From the IMG/VR virus record IMGVR_UViG_3300008117_008509, positions 1 to 64,000 of that record: 64,000 nucleotides of DNA; one strand, 5' to 3'. A program made the position numbers and the translations under genes. Of the stretch, positions 18,575-27,670 are shown in pieces. Position 1 is the stretch's first letter, and the number at the start of each line of letters is the position of its first letter. The notes beneath the pieces were generated by a model that was given only the letters and a program-made list of their open reading frames with translations, had not been told where the DNA came from and did not search any database. This stretch comes from a virus.

Positions 18575-19510
18575 ATGAAAATTAAAAAACTCTCTGAAAA
18601 GGATAAAAATAAAGACCAAGAGGCTTTATTCAACGTAAAGTCTTTAGAAAAAGATAAAGAAAACAGACCTTCTTTCAAAACTTCAGTTGAAGACCAAGAA
18701 AAAATTGAAAAAGAATTCAAAAAGAATTCTGATAAAGTTGAAAAGTTTGAATCTTTCATTGATATTCATATAGATAATATTGAAAATTTAGAAATTAAAC
18801 ACGATGAAGATAACTTTGATGCAGACTACGAAGAAAGTGAAACATCTGGTTGTGGATGTTGTAGTGACTGCACGGGAGAGGAAGGTTGTTATTGTGGATG
18901 TGATGACTGCAAATGTGATACTGATGAAAATGTTAAAAAAGCATCTGAATTTGTAAATGTTCTGTTTTCAGAGAGTTTAAAGTATCATTTAGAAAATAAT
19001 AAACCAATAACTGAAAATATTTTCAGACCAGGCTCAGAAGCTTTCTATCAAGTTATTAAAGAGGCTCGCCAATTATTTGATGAAGGAAAAGTCAAATTAT
19101 GTGAAATAGATAAAGAAATTTATGAATCAACAGAAATTGGTAAATTTGGTTACTTTAACGGAGAATTAGTTCCTTTGGATTTACCTATGGAAAATATAGA
19201 ATTTGTTTCTGAAGCAGAATATAAAGGAAAAGAAGTGAAATTAAATCACCCAATGAGAAATAGCGGCGGTGGAAAAAAATACTATGTTTATGTTAAAAAT
19301 CCAAAAACAGGAAATGTTAAAAAGATTTCTTTCGGTGATGTTCACGGTGGCTTAACAGCTAAAGTTAGTAATCCAGACGCTAGAAAGTCATTTGCGGCTC
19401 GTCATAAATGTTCAACTAAGAAAGATAAGACTAAAGCTGGATACTGGGCGTGTCGTCTGACGAAATACGGACATTTGTGGGGTGGTAAAACTTATCCTGG
19501 ATTCTGGTAA
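18575..19510 (+). CDS. Virion-type protein with Cys cluster and C-terminal phage ARHKC domain
   Basis: A 311-residue protein in three parts. Residues 1-85 are a highly charged Lys/Glu coil; about 90-115 form a Cys-dense knuckle (GCGCCSDCTGEEGCYCGCDD) likely to bind metal. The last 95 residues are a conserved phage domain with the landmarks KKYYVYVKNPKTGNVKKISFG, NPDARKSFAARHKC, and KAGYWACRL...LWGG. That C-terminal domain occurs in many T4-like and cyanophage proteins of unknown role. Fusion to a Cys cluster is less usual. Its function cannot be assigned. Confidence 0.7.
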   Translation: MKIKKLSEKDKNKDQEALFNVKSLEKDKENRPSFKTSVEDQEKIEKEFKKNSDKVEKFESFIDIHIDNIENLEIKHDEDNFDADYEESETSGCGCCSDCTGEEGCYCGCDDCKCDTDENVKKASEFVNVLFSESLKYHLENNKPITENIFRPGSEAFYQVIKEARQLFDEGKVKLCEIDKEIYESTEIGKFGYFNGELVPLDLPMENIEFVSEAEYKGKEVKLNHPMRNSGGGKKYYVYVKNPKTGNVKKISFGDVHGGLTAKVSNPDARKSFAARHKCSTKKDKTKAGYWACRLTKYGHLWGGKTYPGFW

Positions 19511-19517
19511 TTGATTT

Positions 19518-19784
19518 ATGGAACTACCTTTCAAAGAAAATAAAATATCAGATAATACATTTATCAGAGTATTCAGTCAAAACACTGATTCTGGAGAGTT
19601 TATGTGGCACAGAGATTACGAAGATCGTATAATAGAGTCAATTGAAGATACAGATTGGAAAATACAAATAGATAACGAACTACCTAAATTAATAGAGGGA
19701 AAAGTATTTATACCAATGGGAGCTTATCATAGATTGATAAAAGGAACAGGTGATTTAAAGATTAAATTAGATAAACTCTACTAA
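19518..19784 (+). CDS. Small cupin-like protein
   Basis: An 88-residue protein with the pattern FMWHRDYEDRIIESIE, then WKIQIDNELPKLIEGKVFIP, then AYHRLIKGTGDLKIKL. This fits a single cupin (double-stranded beta-helix) domain with possible metal ligands His32, Asp34 and a His near residue 70. Similar short WHRD...YHR proteins occur in other large phages. A metal-binding or sugar-binding role is possible. It lies 7 bases after the Cys-cluster protein and overlaps the minus-strand gene at 19781 by 4 bases, tail to tail. Confidence 0.5.
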   Translation: MELPFKENKISDNTFIRVFSQNTDSGEFMWHRDYEDRIIESIEDTDWKIQIDNELPKLIEGKVFIPMGAYHRLIKGTGDLKIKLDKLY

Positions 19785-19990
19785 CTCTTTTGAGCAACTA
19801 ATACATAATAATTTTCCTGATGATTAAATCGCTGTCTAATATATTTAGACAAGTCAGAGCATTTTTCATACTCTTCTAATTCCGCAAGTTTTGTAATAAC
19901 TTTTTGTAGATATTTTTCTGAATAAATTTTAAAATCTACAGTGTAAGGTTTATTAGAAAGACATCTATCATAAACTTCGTATGGATCCAT
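19781..19990 (-). CDS. Small UVR-motif protein
   Basis: A 69-residue protein whose centre, KLAELEEYEKCSDLSKYIRQR, matches the UVR helical-hairpin pattern seen also in the protein at 18191-18559. It is encoded 1 base after the gp47-like nuclease, which precedes it on the minus strand, so both are expected on one transcript. It could be an interaction module for DNA-repair enzymes; no other domain is visible. Confidence 0.5.
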   Translation of the reverse strand: MDPYEVYDRCLSNKPYTVDFKIYSEKYLQKVITKLAELEEYEKCSDLSKYIRQRFNHQENYYVLVAQKS

Positions 19991-19991
19991 T

Positions 19992-21119
19992 TTAGTCGTT
20001 TTTTGAATTAAAATTTTCTTTGTAAATCTTTATAACTTCGTTATACTCGTTCAAAATTCCTTGTTTAAACTTTTCATTATCATATTTTTGTTTTAAAATA
20101 TACTCTTTTACATAATCTTCATAATCCAATGCTATTGATATCTCAAAAGTCTCTTCATCAACTTCGATTGCCTCATTTAACTCATCATCATCTTCTAGAT
20201 TTTTAGTAATGTCATCTATATATTCTACAGAAGCAAAGTTACTTTTTTCTAAAATAACTTCCAATTTTCTTCTTAGTTTTCTATTTGAAATTAAAAGATT
20301 GTTAGAAATAGCAATATCAATATAATCTTTAGAATCTTTAAGACTTTCTAATAATTGAACATCATCTTCACCAACAACTCTGACTTTTTTAAATACAGGT
20401 GATACTTTATTTGGAATAAATTCCTCTGTGTTATCTTCAGTATCAATTACAAAAATTCCTTTTTGGTCACCGTAGTCATTTCTATCCATTTGGAAAATCG
20501 AACCCACAAATGTAAAGTTTTTATTACGCTGGACAAGGTGTATATGCCCAGAATATACTCCTTTAAAAGCCGAAAAGTTTTCAATATCAATTTTATCAGA
20601 GTTTTTGTGAGCAACCGATGTTAAGTGCATTTTACAACCATTTAAATCAGAGTGACAAAAAAGATACTCACAATCTCTATTTTCATCTATGTATTTGGCC
20701 TGTTCTAATCTTTTCTCAATATAGGGCATCATAAGTATTTTTCTACCATTATATTCAATCTTAGTAACTTTATCGTAAATTGTTACATCAGGAATATATC
20801 TAAATGGTCTGATTGAGTTTATTTCAGAAGCAGATTTTGACCAAAGGTCATGATTTCCTATTATAATATGGGTAGGTGCGATTTTACATAGCTCCTCAAC
20901 CACATCCATTCCATAGTTTAATAAATTGATTGGAATAACATTTCTATTATCAAATAAGTCACCTAAATGAACAATAATATCACCTGGTTGAACTCTTTTT
21001 TTAAGAGTTGGAATTAGAAATTCTGTAAAATACTCCTGATGAACTTTATACCACTTATCGACAGAATTTGGATATCCAAGTCCAATATGTGAATCACCTA
21101 TAAGGTAAATTTTAGACAT
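19992..21119 (-). CDS. SbcD/Mre11-type recombination nuclease (T4 gp47-like)
   Basis: A 375-residue calcineurin-type metallophosphoesterase with all five motifs in order: GDSHIG (about residues 8-13), HLGDLFDNR (about 51-59), IIGNHDLW (about 86-93), CHSDLNG and YSGHIHLVQ. T4 gp47 (339 residues) pairs with the ABC ATPase gp46 to process double-strand ends and degrade host DNA. No gp46/SbcC-like partner is encoded in this window. The start at 21119 follows a TATATATAG box near 21145. Confidence 0.88.
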   Translation of the reverse strand: MSKIYLIGDSHIGLGYPNSVDKWYKVHQEYFTEFLIPTLKKRVQPGDIIVHLGDLFDNRNVIPINLLNYGMDVVEELCKIAPTHIIIGNHDLWSKSASEINSIRPFRYIPDVTIYDKVTKIEYNGRKILMMPYIEKRLEQAKYIDENRDCEYLFCHSDLNGCKMHLTSVAHKNSDKIDIENFSAFKGVYSGHIHLVQRNKNFTFVGSIFQMDRNDYGDQKGIFVIDTEDNTEEFIPNKVSPVFKKVRVVGEDDVQLLESLKDSKDYIDIAISNNLLISNRKLRRKLEVILEKSNFASVEYIDDITKNLEDDDELNEAIEVDEETFEISIALDYEDYVKEYILKQKYDNEKFKQGILNEYNEVIKIYKENFNSKND

Positions 21120-21181
21120 AAATTAAAACATTTTTTGTTACTATATATAGTCTAAAATCAAAAATAGTTGTATTATTTACT

Positions 21182-21520
21182 CTATGAATCTTTTCTTCTG
21201 GCTTCTCTAGCACATTTCTCACATCCTCTACCAGAATAAAGGTGAGCATCCGGAGTCTGCTCAAATACTCCATGAACTGGACATATTATCTTTACTTTAG
21301 TTCTGCAATTCTCATATAGAACTAAATCATATACATACTTATTATTGTGTTTGATTATGGACTTTAAAATAAATTGCCTACTTTTTAAACTTTTTCTATT
21401 TAACACCTTCAACTCTTTTGATATAGCCATTTCTTTTGATTTGCAATTTTTATTACAGAATCTTCTATCAGGTCTTCCGTATTTTATTGGTCTTCCGCAA
21501 TATCTATAGTTACAGTTCAT
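21182..21520 (-). CDS. Zinc-ribbon protein related to homing-endonuclease accessory domains
   Basis: A 112-residue protein from the ATG at 21520; the longer frame to 21580 would need a TTG start and lacks an upstream box. Two zinc sites are visible: CNYRYCGRPIKYGRPDRRFCNKNC at the N-terminus and IICPVHGVFEQTPDAHLYSGRGCEKC near the C-terminus. The second is the CPxHG-F-x-Q-x-P-x-x-H-L-x-G-x-GCPxC module often fused to phage homing endonucleases. No nuclease motif (HNH, GIY-YIG) is visible, so it is either a stand-alone DNA binder or the remnant of a homing gene. Confidence 0.55.
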   Translation of the reverse strand: MNCNYRYCGRPIKYGRPDRRFCNKNCKSKEMAISKELKVLNRKSLKSRQFILKSIIKHNNKYVYDLVLYENCRTKVKIICPVHGVFEQTPDAHLYSGRGCEKCAREARRKDS

Positions 21521-21638
21521 AATTATATCTATTAAATCTAAAAAGTGGAAAAGGCAATTTTTACAACATATTTGTTTCAAAAAGACTTAGAGACAAAAAC
21601 GAGAAAAATATATAATATACAAAAAAATAATAAAAAAC

Positions 21639-22259
21639 ATGGGATTACCACATTTTACTCAAGTAATTAACACAGGAACACCAGGGGGACCTGGAACATT
21701 ACCTGATGAGGTTGTATACTTAAACCTGTTTGAGATAAACTTTATCTTACCAGTTATACTTCAAGCTCAAGGTAGAGATCCACTTTTATTGCTTCAAAAC
21801 GCAACTAAAATAGACTTAAACTTAACTGAATTTGGAGTTACAGCAAAACCACAAAGATTCAAGTATTCAACTAGAATGTTTATGACTCCTCCGGATAAAA
21901 CAGACATTGCTTTTTCAATTCCATTCCAAGTGAATGTGAATCAAGCAGGTTCTATGGAAACTTGGAATACTTTAAAAGCTTGGTACGATTTAGTGTTCAA
22001 CTCTCAAAACGGAGCTCTTCACTATAAATCTGATATCATCGGAACAATTATTGTAAATCAACACGATAAGAAAGGTGTTGTATTAAGAAGAGTAACTTTT
22101 CAAAACGTTCAATTAACCAAAATAAGTGGATTTTCACTTGACTGGGGTTCTAACAACATTCAAGAAAACGTTTCAGCTGATTTCGTAGCTGATTACTTCA
22201 TCGATGAGTACATTGATGCTCAGTTTCAGATTAATCCACCAATCGTTAGTGGTTATTAA
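21639..22259 (+). CDS. Tail tube protein (T4 gp19-like)
   Basis: A 206-residue beta-rich protein (T4 gp19 has 163) with the late segment VQLTKISGFSLDWGSNN followed by a short beta hairpin and an acidic end, as in gp19-family tube proteins. The central block (FMTPPDKTDIAFSIPFQ, ALHYKSDIIGTIIVNQHD) fits the tube beta sandwich. Tube subunits stack as hexamers around the tape measure and carry DNA to the host. The gene stands alone on the + strand, ending at a strong hairpin, next to the minus-strand chaperone and sheath genes. Confidence 0.75.
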   Translation: MGLPHFTQVINTGTPGGPGTLPDEVVYLNLFEINFILPVILQAQGRDPLLLLQNATKIDLNLTEFGVTAKPQRFKYSTRMFMTPPDKTDIAFSIPFQVNVNQAGSMETWNTLKAWYDLVFNSQNGALHYKSDIIGTIIVNQHDKKGVVLRRVTFQNVQLTKISGFSLDWGSNNIQENVSADFVADYFIDEYIDAQFQINPPIVSGY

Positions 22260-22280
22260 TATTAAACTACTTAAAACAAA

Positions 22281-22310
22281 AAAACCCACCAAATTTTGGT
22301 GGGTTTTTTA
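22281..22310. terminator. Bidirectional rho-independent terminator
   Basis: AAAACCCACCAAATTTTGGTGGGTTTTTT hairpin with A tract before and T tract after, between the convergent tail tube (+) and chaperone-like (-) genes. Confidence 0.88.
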
Positions 22311-22321
22311 TTTCTACAGTT

Positions 22322-22576
22322 TTAGAACTTTGGCATACTGAAATTTGGCGCACTAAAGTTTCCAGCTCCCTTCATCATTGAAGATGTGTCAGGCATTGAC
22401 TTTGAATGATCATCTTCTTGTTTCTTCTTCTCTTTTTCTTCCTCTTCAATTAATTCATTAACGAGTTTGATGTTTTCTTCAAACATCCAGAATGGCCAAC
22501 CATCAATTGCCCATTCTTGAAGATGAAAATGTTTTTGAAGCTGTAATTTATTCTTTAATATATGCTTCAAAGGCAT
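22322..22576 (-). CDS. gp51/tail-chaperone-like C-terminal partner protein
   Basis: About 84 residues from the ATG at 22576. It overlaps the end of the upstream 313-residue gene by 29 bases in another frame. Key features: EWAIDGWPFWMFEENIKLVNELIEEEEKEKKKQ, an amphipathic acidic helix after a Trp/Phe-rich turn (given here only as landmarks WPFWMFEE and NELIEEEE), then a Ser/Met/Pro-rich disordered tail ending SMPKF. Proteins of this shape follow the CxxC baseplate/chaperone gene in T4-like phages (gp26/gp51 region) and act in tail assembly. The frame relation to the upstream gene is +1, so it may be made by re-initiation or by frameshift fusion. Confidence 0.55.
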   Translation of the reverse strand: MPLKHILKNKLQLQKHFHLQEWAIDGWPFWMFEENIKLVNELIEEEEKEKKKQEDDHSKSMPDTSSMMKGAGNFSAPNFSMPKF

Positions 22577-23489
22577 CTGAAACAACGAAAATGCCTGAGG
22601 CTCCGTTGGGAAATTGCATATCAGTGCGGACCTCCGCACCGCACTCACAAGTTTTTTTCAAATCTTTGATACCAAAAGTCATCTTTGTAACAGCAGCATT
22701 CAAAAATTGGAAAGAGATATCATCCATTTCTTCAAACTCTTTTAATTTAGCTTTGATACCGTCGTATGTTATTGCAGTTCTACCTGGTAACATAAATGGA
22801 ATAATCTTTAAGAAAGAAAGATTTGGTGTTCTTTTTTCATTATTTTCTTTGACAATATAGTCGGTAAATGCTTTTTGTAATCCAATATTTGGAGGAGTTA
22901 ATTCAAAGTTTTTACCATTGACCGTTTTGAAATTAAAAGTTCTTGAAGACAAACTAAAATATTTTTGTAACTTCTCATCGATATCATAATAGTCAAAGTG
23001 ATTTCTGTTTAATTCTATTTTTTGCTCAGCACCACAAGCACCACAATTTAGCGTAACAGCTAAAGAGTTTCCTTGTTGAAAAGTAAGCTCTCTAATTAAA
23101 AATATTAAATATAACCTGTCCTGGTCTTTAACCTCAAGAAATGATCCAACTTTACCATCAGGGTATTTAATCCTAACACACGCTTGAAGCATATCATTCA
23201 TTTTTTCAACTATATCGTAGAAGTTTTCATCATCAACCATAGAATAAGCTTGTATTTCTTTCACTTGAGCTGGTCTTACCATAAAGAGTGTTCCGGTTGG
23301 ATAAAATTGACCACAAGGTAGTTGATTTACATCCATATTAAAGAATTGTAAATCTGTAGTTCTTGAAGCATCTACTTGTTGAATAAATGGAATCTCCCCA
23401 TCAGCAATTTTTTTACCAGTTTCTAACTCACTTAAATGTTTTTTTAAGTAGTCTTCTTCTGACATTTCTTGTTTTTTATTATCTGACAT
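22548..23489 (-). CDS. gp26-like baseplate hub / tail chaperone protein with zinc-binding CxxC pairs
   Basis: A 313-residue protein. Two Cys pairs, CGACGAE (about residue 148) and CECGAE (about 284), could together bind one zinc. Between them lies an all-alpha/beta body. This arrangement is seen in the T4-like gp26-family baseplate hub/chaperone proteins. Its stop lies inside the start of the next minus-strand gene (29-base overlap). Situated between tail tube and tail sheath genes, so a tail assembly role is well supported even though the exact T4 equivalent is inferred. Confidence 0.6.
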   Translation of the reverse strand: MSDNKKQEMSEEDYLKKHLSELETGKKIADGEIPFIQQVDASRTTDLQFFNMDVNQLPCGQFYPTGTLFMVRPAQVKEIQAYSMVDDENFYDIVEKMNDMLQACVRIKYPDGKVGSFLEVKDQDRLYLIFLIRELTFQQGNSLAVTLNCGACGAEQKIELNRNHFDYYDIDEKLQKYFSLSSRTFNFKTVNGKNFELTPPNIGLQKAFTDYIVKENNEKRTPNLSFLKIIPFMLPGRTAITYDGIKAKLKEFEEMDDISFQFLNAAVTKMTFGIKDLKKTCECGAEVRTDMQFPNGASGIFVVSDAFEAYIKE

Positions 23490-23571
23490 ATTATTAAATA
23501 TTTTTTTTTATATATTCGAGAGTTTATCTCCTCTATTATAATTAATAATTTCAAATAAGTTTATATTATAA

Positions 23572-23604
23572 ATAAAAAAACCTCCAATTATAATTGGAGG
23601 TTTT
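23572..23604 (-). terminator. Rho-independent terminator of the tail sheath gene
   Basis: On the minus strand AACCTCCAATTATAATTGGAGGTT followed by T7, 23 bases beyond the sheath stop codon. Confidence 0.88.
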
Positions 23605-23626
23605 AGATTGTTTAATTATTCTTATC

Positions 23627-26600
23627 TTAAGAGTTGATGAAACCACCAGCACTGATAGCACCTGTTCTAAGAATCGTAATGTTATTAACAATAACACCCA
23701 TTCCTTTGATTGGTTCAACATAAGTATCAAGAACACCGATTTGATTATCAATGATTTCTGGAGTGTTATTTTCATCATCCATTTTATTGAAATAGTTATA
23801 TAAACCATTTTTACCAACATATGTTTCACAAATAACGTCAGCTCTTAACTTAATTTCAGCTCTGATATCTGGTGTATTAAATTTCCACTGGAAGTCCAAT
23901 AACATTCTCGATAACTCTCTCTCAAGTTCAATCAATACCTCTCTTACGTGAATGTAAGAAAGAGCTGACTTATAAAGAGTCTGAGCCGTATTTTCAGTCT
24001 CAATTACAAAACCTCTATTTCTTTTGAATACCAAAGGATTCATTTGAGCTATGTTAAGGTTTTCAATATCACTTGGAGTTAAATCTTGTTCCAAACTATT
24101 GATGTTTGTAATTCTACCATTAGTAACACCCGCAGCTATCGTCCAAGGAGTAACATTTCCTACATTAGAGATATGTTTTCTCATATATGTAGTTGCTACG
24201 AATGGAGCTGGTGGATGATCTAAAGGTCTTCCATTATCATTTATATTTACATAAGGGAAGAAGTATCCTACACAAGTTGTTCCTCCTCCTTCACCAAATG
24301 AGTAAAGGAATGCTGGATTACTCTCAGGATCACCTCCTGAAGCAATAAACGCAGTTTGTAAAACTCCTTCATTATTAACAAAAGAAGGCGAAGATGAATT
24401 TTTGAAAGATCTAGCAGACGGCATGTTAATGAAACCGAATGAGTCTAATCTATCTCCACAAATATCCATCAATTGTTGCTTACTTCTTTCAGTAAGACCC
24501 AATCCAAATGAGTCAATTAAATATCTAAAGTCAATTGCTTCTTTATTAGTTGTTGCTTTAAATAAAGGTGTTCCTTTAGCAACTAAGTTTAAGATAGCAT
24601 TTTGCTTAGATTCTGTACCATCAGGAAGTGAAGCATTTCTGATTCTAAATCCTTTAAGAGAGATTGCCTTATATGTAGTAGCATATTGATCGATTGTTAC
24701 AAATCTTGTAGTTTGTAAGTCACCACCAAAGTTTCTTATAGCAATTCTTGAGTCACAAGTAACCTCAACAAGTGATGGATCTCCACTATATTGTCTTTTA
24801 GAAAGAACTCTAGTTATTTTTCTTGGATATTCACCAACTTGTAAAAGTGATGTATCATAGAAAGCCTCTAAGAAATCACCAACTTTAATTTCTGTATATC
24901 TAGCACCATCAATTAAAATCTTATTAGGTGTTTGAACATAACCAGATGGAACCTCAAGTTCAATAGTCTGAGTAAAGTTTGACTTATCAGATTGAACATA
25001 GAAAGTATTATTTGCTTCAGGATCAACATCAATATCACTATCAAGTAAAGAGTCTTTAAACTCAACCGAAAGTACTCCATTTCCATCTAAGAACATTCTT
25101 AAATAATGTCTTCCTAAATAGTCATAAATAAGACTAACATCAAATAGTTCTTCATATTCAACTTCTTCATTAACTTGATAAGCGAAGAAGTTAGAAGCTG
25201 TATAACCAAGAGCCGCTGCTAACTGAGCTGGAGTTTGACCAGCATTTACAGAGTTTGATACTATTGTAAATGATCCTTTATTTTTAGAAGCTGAAGGGAA
25301 CATTAGTTGTTCAAAAGTTGCTAAGTTAGTCTCAGTTTCAAAGCTAGGAGCATTGAAGATAATATAATCATAACCAGCGTATGAAGACGTAGGTGATCCA
25401 AGAGGAGCAGATTCTCCATCCACAAATACCACATCAACTGTTCCACCTGTAGAAGCATACGCGTTAGCAAATCCACCATCCATAGCCGAAGCATCAAGAT
25501 ATAGTCTGTTAGCGTAGAAGAAGTCTTTTGTATTGATTTGACCATCAAAATATCTTTGATAGAATTTAGAGTATTTTGCAACAACTCCCAATTCATTTAA
25601 GCTTGTTCCAGCAACTTCATCCTTAGTGATTACGCCATCAAATCCAAGTAAGAATTCGTTATCTTCAGTATAAAGAATAAACATACCACCTAATACATTA
25701 GAAAGTTCGGCTTGTGAAAGACCAGTTGTTAAAATAAACGACTTATTTTGAGTTGTTGAATTAACAATATTTGAAATAGTCACATTCGACATACTATATT
25801 TCACATCAGTATCAGTTGGTCCAAGTAAAAGAGTCATTTTATCTTTTCCTGGGCTATCAATAATATTTGTTAATCTGTTAAATAGTTTAAATCTTCTGTA
25901 TTGATCGTAGTTAGATGGACTAGCGATTGCCGCTGTATCATTAAATGTAATTTTAATTTTACCAGTAGTTGGGTCTTCTAATGAGATATAATAGTCGTCA
26001 CCAGATTGAGTACCAAATTGATAATCAATAAATCCTTGTGTTCCAACATTAACATTTATAAAGTTAGATACAAGTGAACCTAAATTGACAAATTGATTAG
26101 CATTTACATCAACATCAATATATCCTAATACGATATCTGTTGTAGCGACACTTGGATTAACACCTTCTGTCAAGCTATTAATAACTGAGATTTCACCAGT
26201 ATTATCAATAACAAATACTGAACGGTATGTCGCAGTAGTTGTAGAGTAAGGATAATCAGAAGCACTTATATTAAGTGTAACTGAACCAGATGATGTTCCT
26301 TGAACAGGAATATAAGTCTCTCCAATAACAACATAAGAATCAGATATCAAATCATAATCAACACTAATAGATTGAGTTGAAGATGTGATAGGAGAAGTCG
26401 GTCTTGTAACACCATACACCGAATATTCAGCAAACCAAGCAGTTCTCTCATCAGCATTTACCACAACACCCGAAGGCTTAACACCACCAGAAACGTTTCC
26501 ACCAAATGCATGAGGATCTTGATTAATATATCCATATCCGGACCAAGTACCACCCAACATAGCAGTTACGTTACCAGGTAAGTCTAATGGAGTATTAGTA

Positions 26601-27607
26601 ATCATCACAGATTCAGTGATGGTTTCTTTATAAGAAAGGAAATTAACATCCATATCTTCAGCTCCAACTAAAGTATTACCTAATAAGTCAAGTAATCCTG
26701 TGTAATAGTCTTTTTCAACTAAATCATTGTTAAATGCACAGAACACACCAGTTCTATCAGTATCTCTGTTAATTGTAGTTTCAATAAATATATTTCTTCC
26801 GTTTAAATCTCTAAAATATGGTATTAATGACAATCCTTCATAATAAGCAAGTGTAGTGATATTTCTATCATTGGCGAAGTTTCTAACTTCACTCTTTCTC
26901 AAACCAGAAGCATTAAAGTAAGCACTCCATCTGTTATCAACAGCAAGTTCTTGATAATTTGACCAATCACCAGCTACAATAACAACATCCACTAAGTAAT
27001 CAGACGCATAATCATTAGGATTGACATAAGCTGGCATTCTTTCAATTGATCCGTACCACTCTAACATAGTTCTATCAAAACCAGTTAATGTAGATTTGAA
27101 AGTAAATATAGTTACATATCTATCTGATAAGTTAGTTAGACTTAATGCTCTCTCTGAGTAACCTAAGTTATTTTTTGTAAGATTAATAAATGACTCAGTG
27201 TCTCTTTTCCAGAAACCAGTAGTATCAAAAAATCTTCTATATGGACCTTCTCTTTCAATGTCGTTGTTATATCCAGAAGAAGATGATAATGATTGATATT
27301 CAATCACATCTAAAGTATCGTCTGTTAATAACAAGTTCATTGCAAAAACAGGAGCTGTTTCAAGCATTTTTGCAACTGTTCTGTGAAAGAATGATCCTTT
27401 TCTCTCAAGAGATCTATCTAATTGACCAAAAATAGACTCAAAATCACCAGTAGTAGTGACTCTGATTGGAGTATTAACTGGTCCTTTTTTAGAAACCCCA
27501 ATAATTAAATTTGTGATTCCTTCTACCACAGGACTAGTTATGACTGATTTGTCAAATTCCTCGATGAAGATTCCTGGTCTCTTGTATTTTCCAATTTGAA
27601 TTGCCAT
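23627..27607 (-). CDS. Tail sheath protein (T4 gp18-like), unusually long
   Basis: A 1326-residue protein, about twice the length of T4 gp18 (659). The N-terminus KRPGIFIEEFDKSVI and the C-terminal third (WTIAAGVTNGRI, LNIAQMNPLVFKRNRGFVIE, then REVLIELERELSRMLLDFQW) are the conserved sheath landmarks; the C-terminal domain forms the contractile core mesh. The extra length lies in the middle (about residues 330-900), a Ser/Thr/Gly-rich set of beta segments probably displayed on the outside of the tail. Expressed from a TATATA box at about 27640 and ended by the hairpin at 23572. Confidence 0.88.
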   Translation of the reverse strand: MAIQIGKYKRPGIFIEEFDKSVITSPVVEGITNLIIGVSKKGPVNTPIRVTTTGDFESIFGQLDRSLERKGSFFHRTVAKMLETAPVFAMNLLLTDDTLDVIEYQSLSSSSGYNNDIEREGPYRRFFDTTGFWKRDTESFINLTKNNLGYSERALSLTNLSDRYVTIFTFKSTLTGFDRTMLEWYGSIERMPAYVNPNDYASDYLVDVVIVAGDWSNYQELAVDNRWSAYFNASGLRKSEVRNFANDRNITTLAYYEGLSLIPYFRDLNGRNIFIETTINRDTDRTGVFCAFNNDLVEKDYYTGLLDLLGNTLVGAEDMDVNFLSYKETITESVMITNTPLDLPGNVTAMLGGTWSGYGYINQDPHAFGGNVSGGVKPSGVVVNADERTAWFAEYSVYGVTRPTSPITSSTQSISVDYDLISDSYVVIGETYIPVQGTSSGSVTLNISASDYPYSTTTATYRSVFVIDNTGEISVINSLTEGVNPSVATTDIVLGYIDVDVNANQFVNLGSLVSNFINVNVGTQGFIDYQFGTQSGDDYYISLEDPTTGKIKITFNDTAAIASPSNYDQYRRFKLFNRLTNIIDSPGKDKMTLLLGPTDTDVKYSMSNVTISNIVNSTTQNKSFILTTGLSQAELSNVLGGMFILYTEDNEFLLGFDGVITKDEVAGTSLNELGVVAKYSKFYQRYFDGQINTKDFFYANRLYLDASAMDGGFANAYASTGGTVDVVFVDGESAPLGSPTSSYAGYDYIIFNAPSFETETNLATFEQLMFPSASKNKGSFTIVSNSVNAGQTPAQLAAALGYTASNFFAYQVNEEVEYEELFDVSLIYDYLGRHYLRMFLDGNGVLSVEFKDSLLDSDIDVDPEANNTFYVQSDKSNFTQTIELEVPSGYVQTPNKILIDGARYTEIKVGDFLEAFYDTSLLQVGEYPRKITRVLSKRQYSGDPSLVEVTCDSRIAIRNFGGDLQTTRFVTIDQYATTYKAISLKGFRIRNASLPDGTESKQNAILNLVAKGTPLFKATTNKEAIDFRYLIDSFGLGLTERSKQQLMDICGDRLDSFGFINMPSARSFKNSSSPSFVNNEGVLQTAFIASGGDPESNPAFLYSFGEGGGTTCVGYFFPYVNINDNGRPLDHPPAPFVATTYMRKHISNVGNVTPWTIAAGVTNGRITNINSLEQDLTPSDIENLNIAQMNPLVFKRNRGFVIETENTAQTLYKSALSYIHVREVLIELERELSRMLLDFQWKFNTPDIRAEIKLRADVICETYVGKNGLYNYFNKMDDENNTPEIIDNQIGVLDTYVEPIKGMGVIVNNITILRTGAISAGGFINS

Positions 27608-27670
27608 ATTGTTATTTTAATTTTTTATAATTTTTATAGTATATATAAAGTTGAAAAAATGATATTTTTT

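Noticed and set aside
22577-22648. Longer version of the gp51-like gene starting at 22648
   Set aside because: It would overlap the CxxC gene by about 100 bases with low-quality sequence; the ATG at 22576 begins the conserved part.
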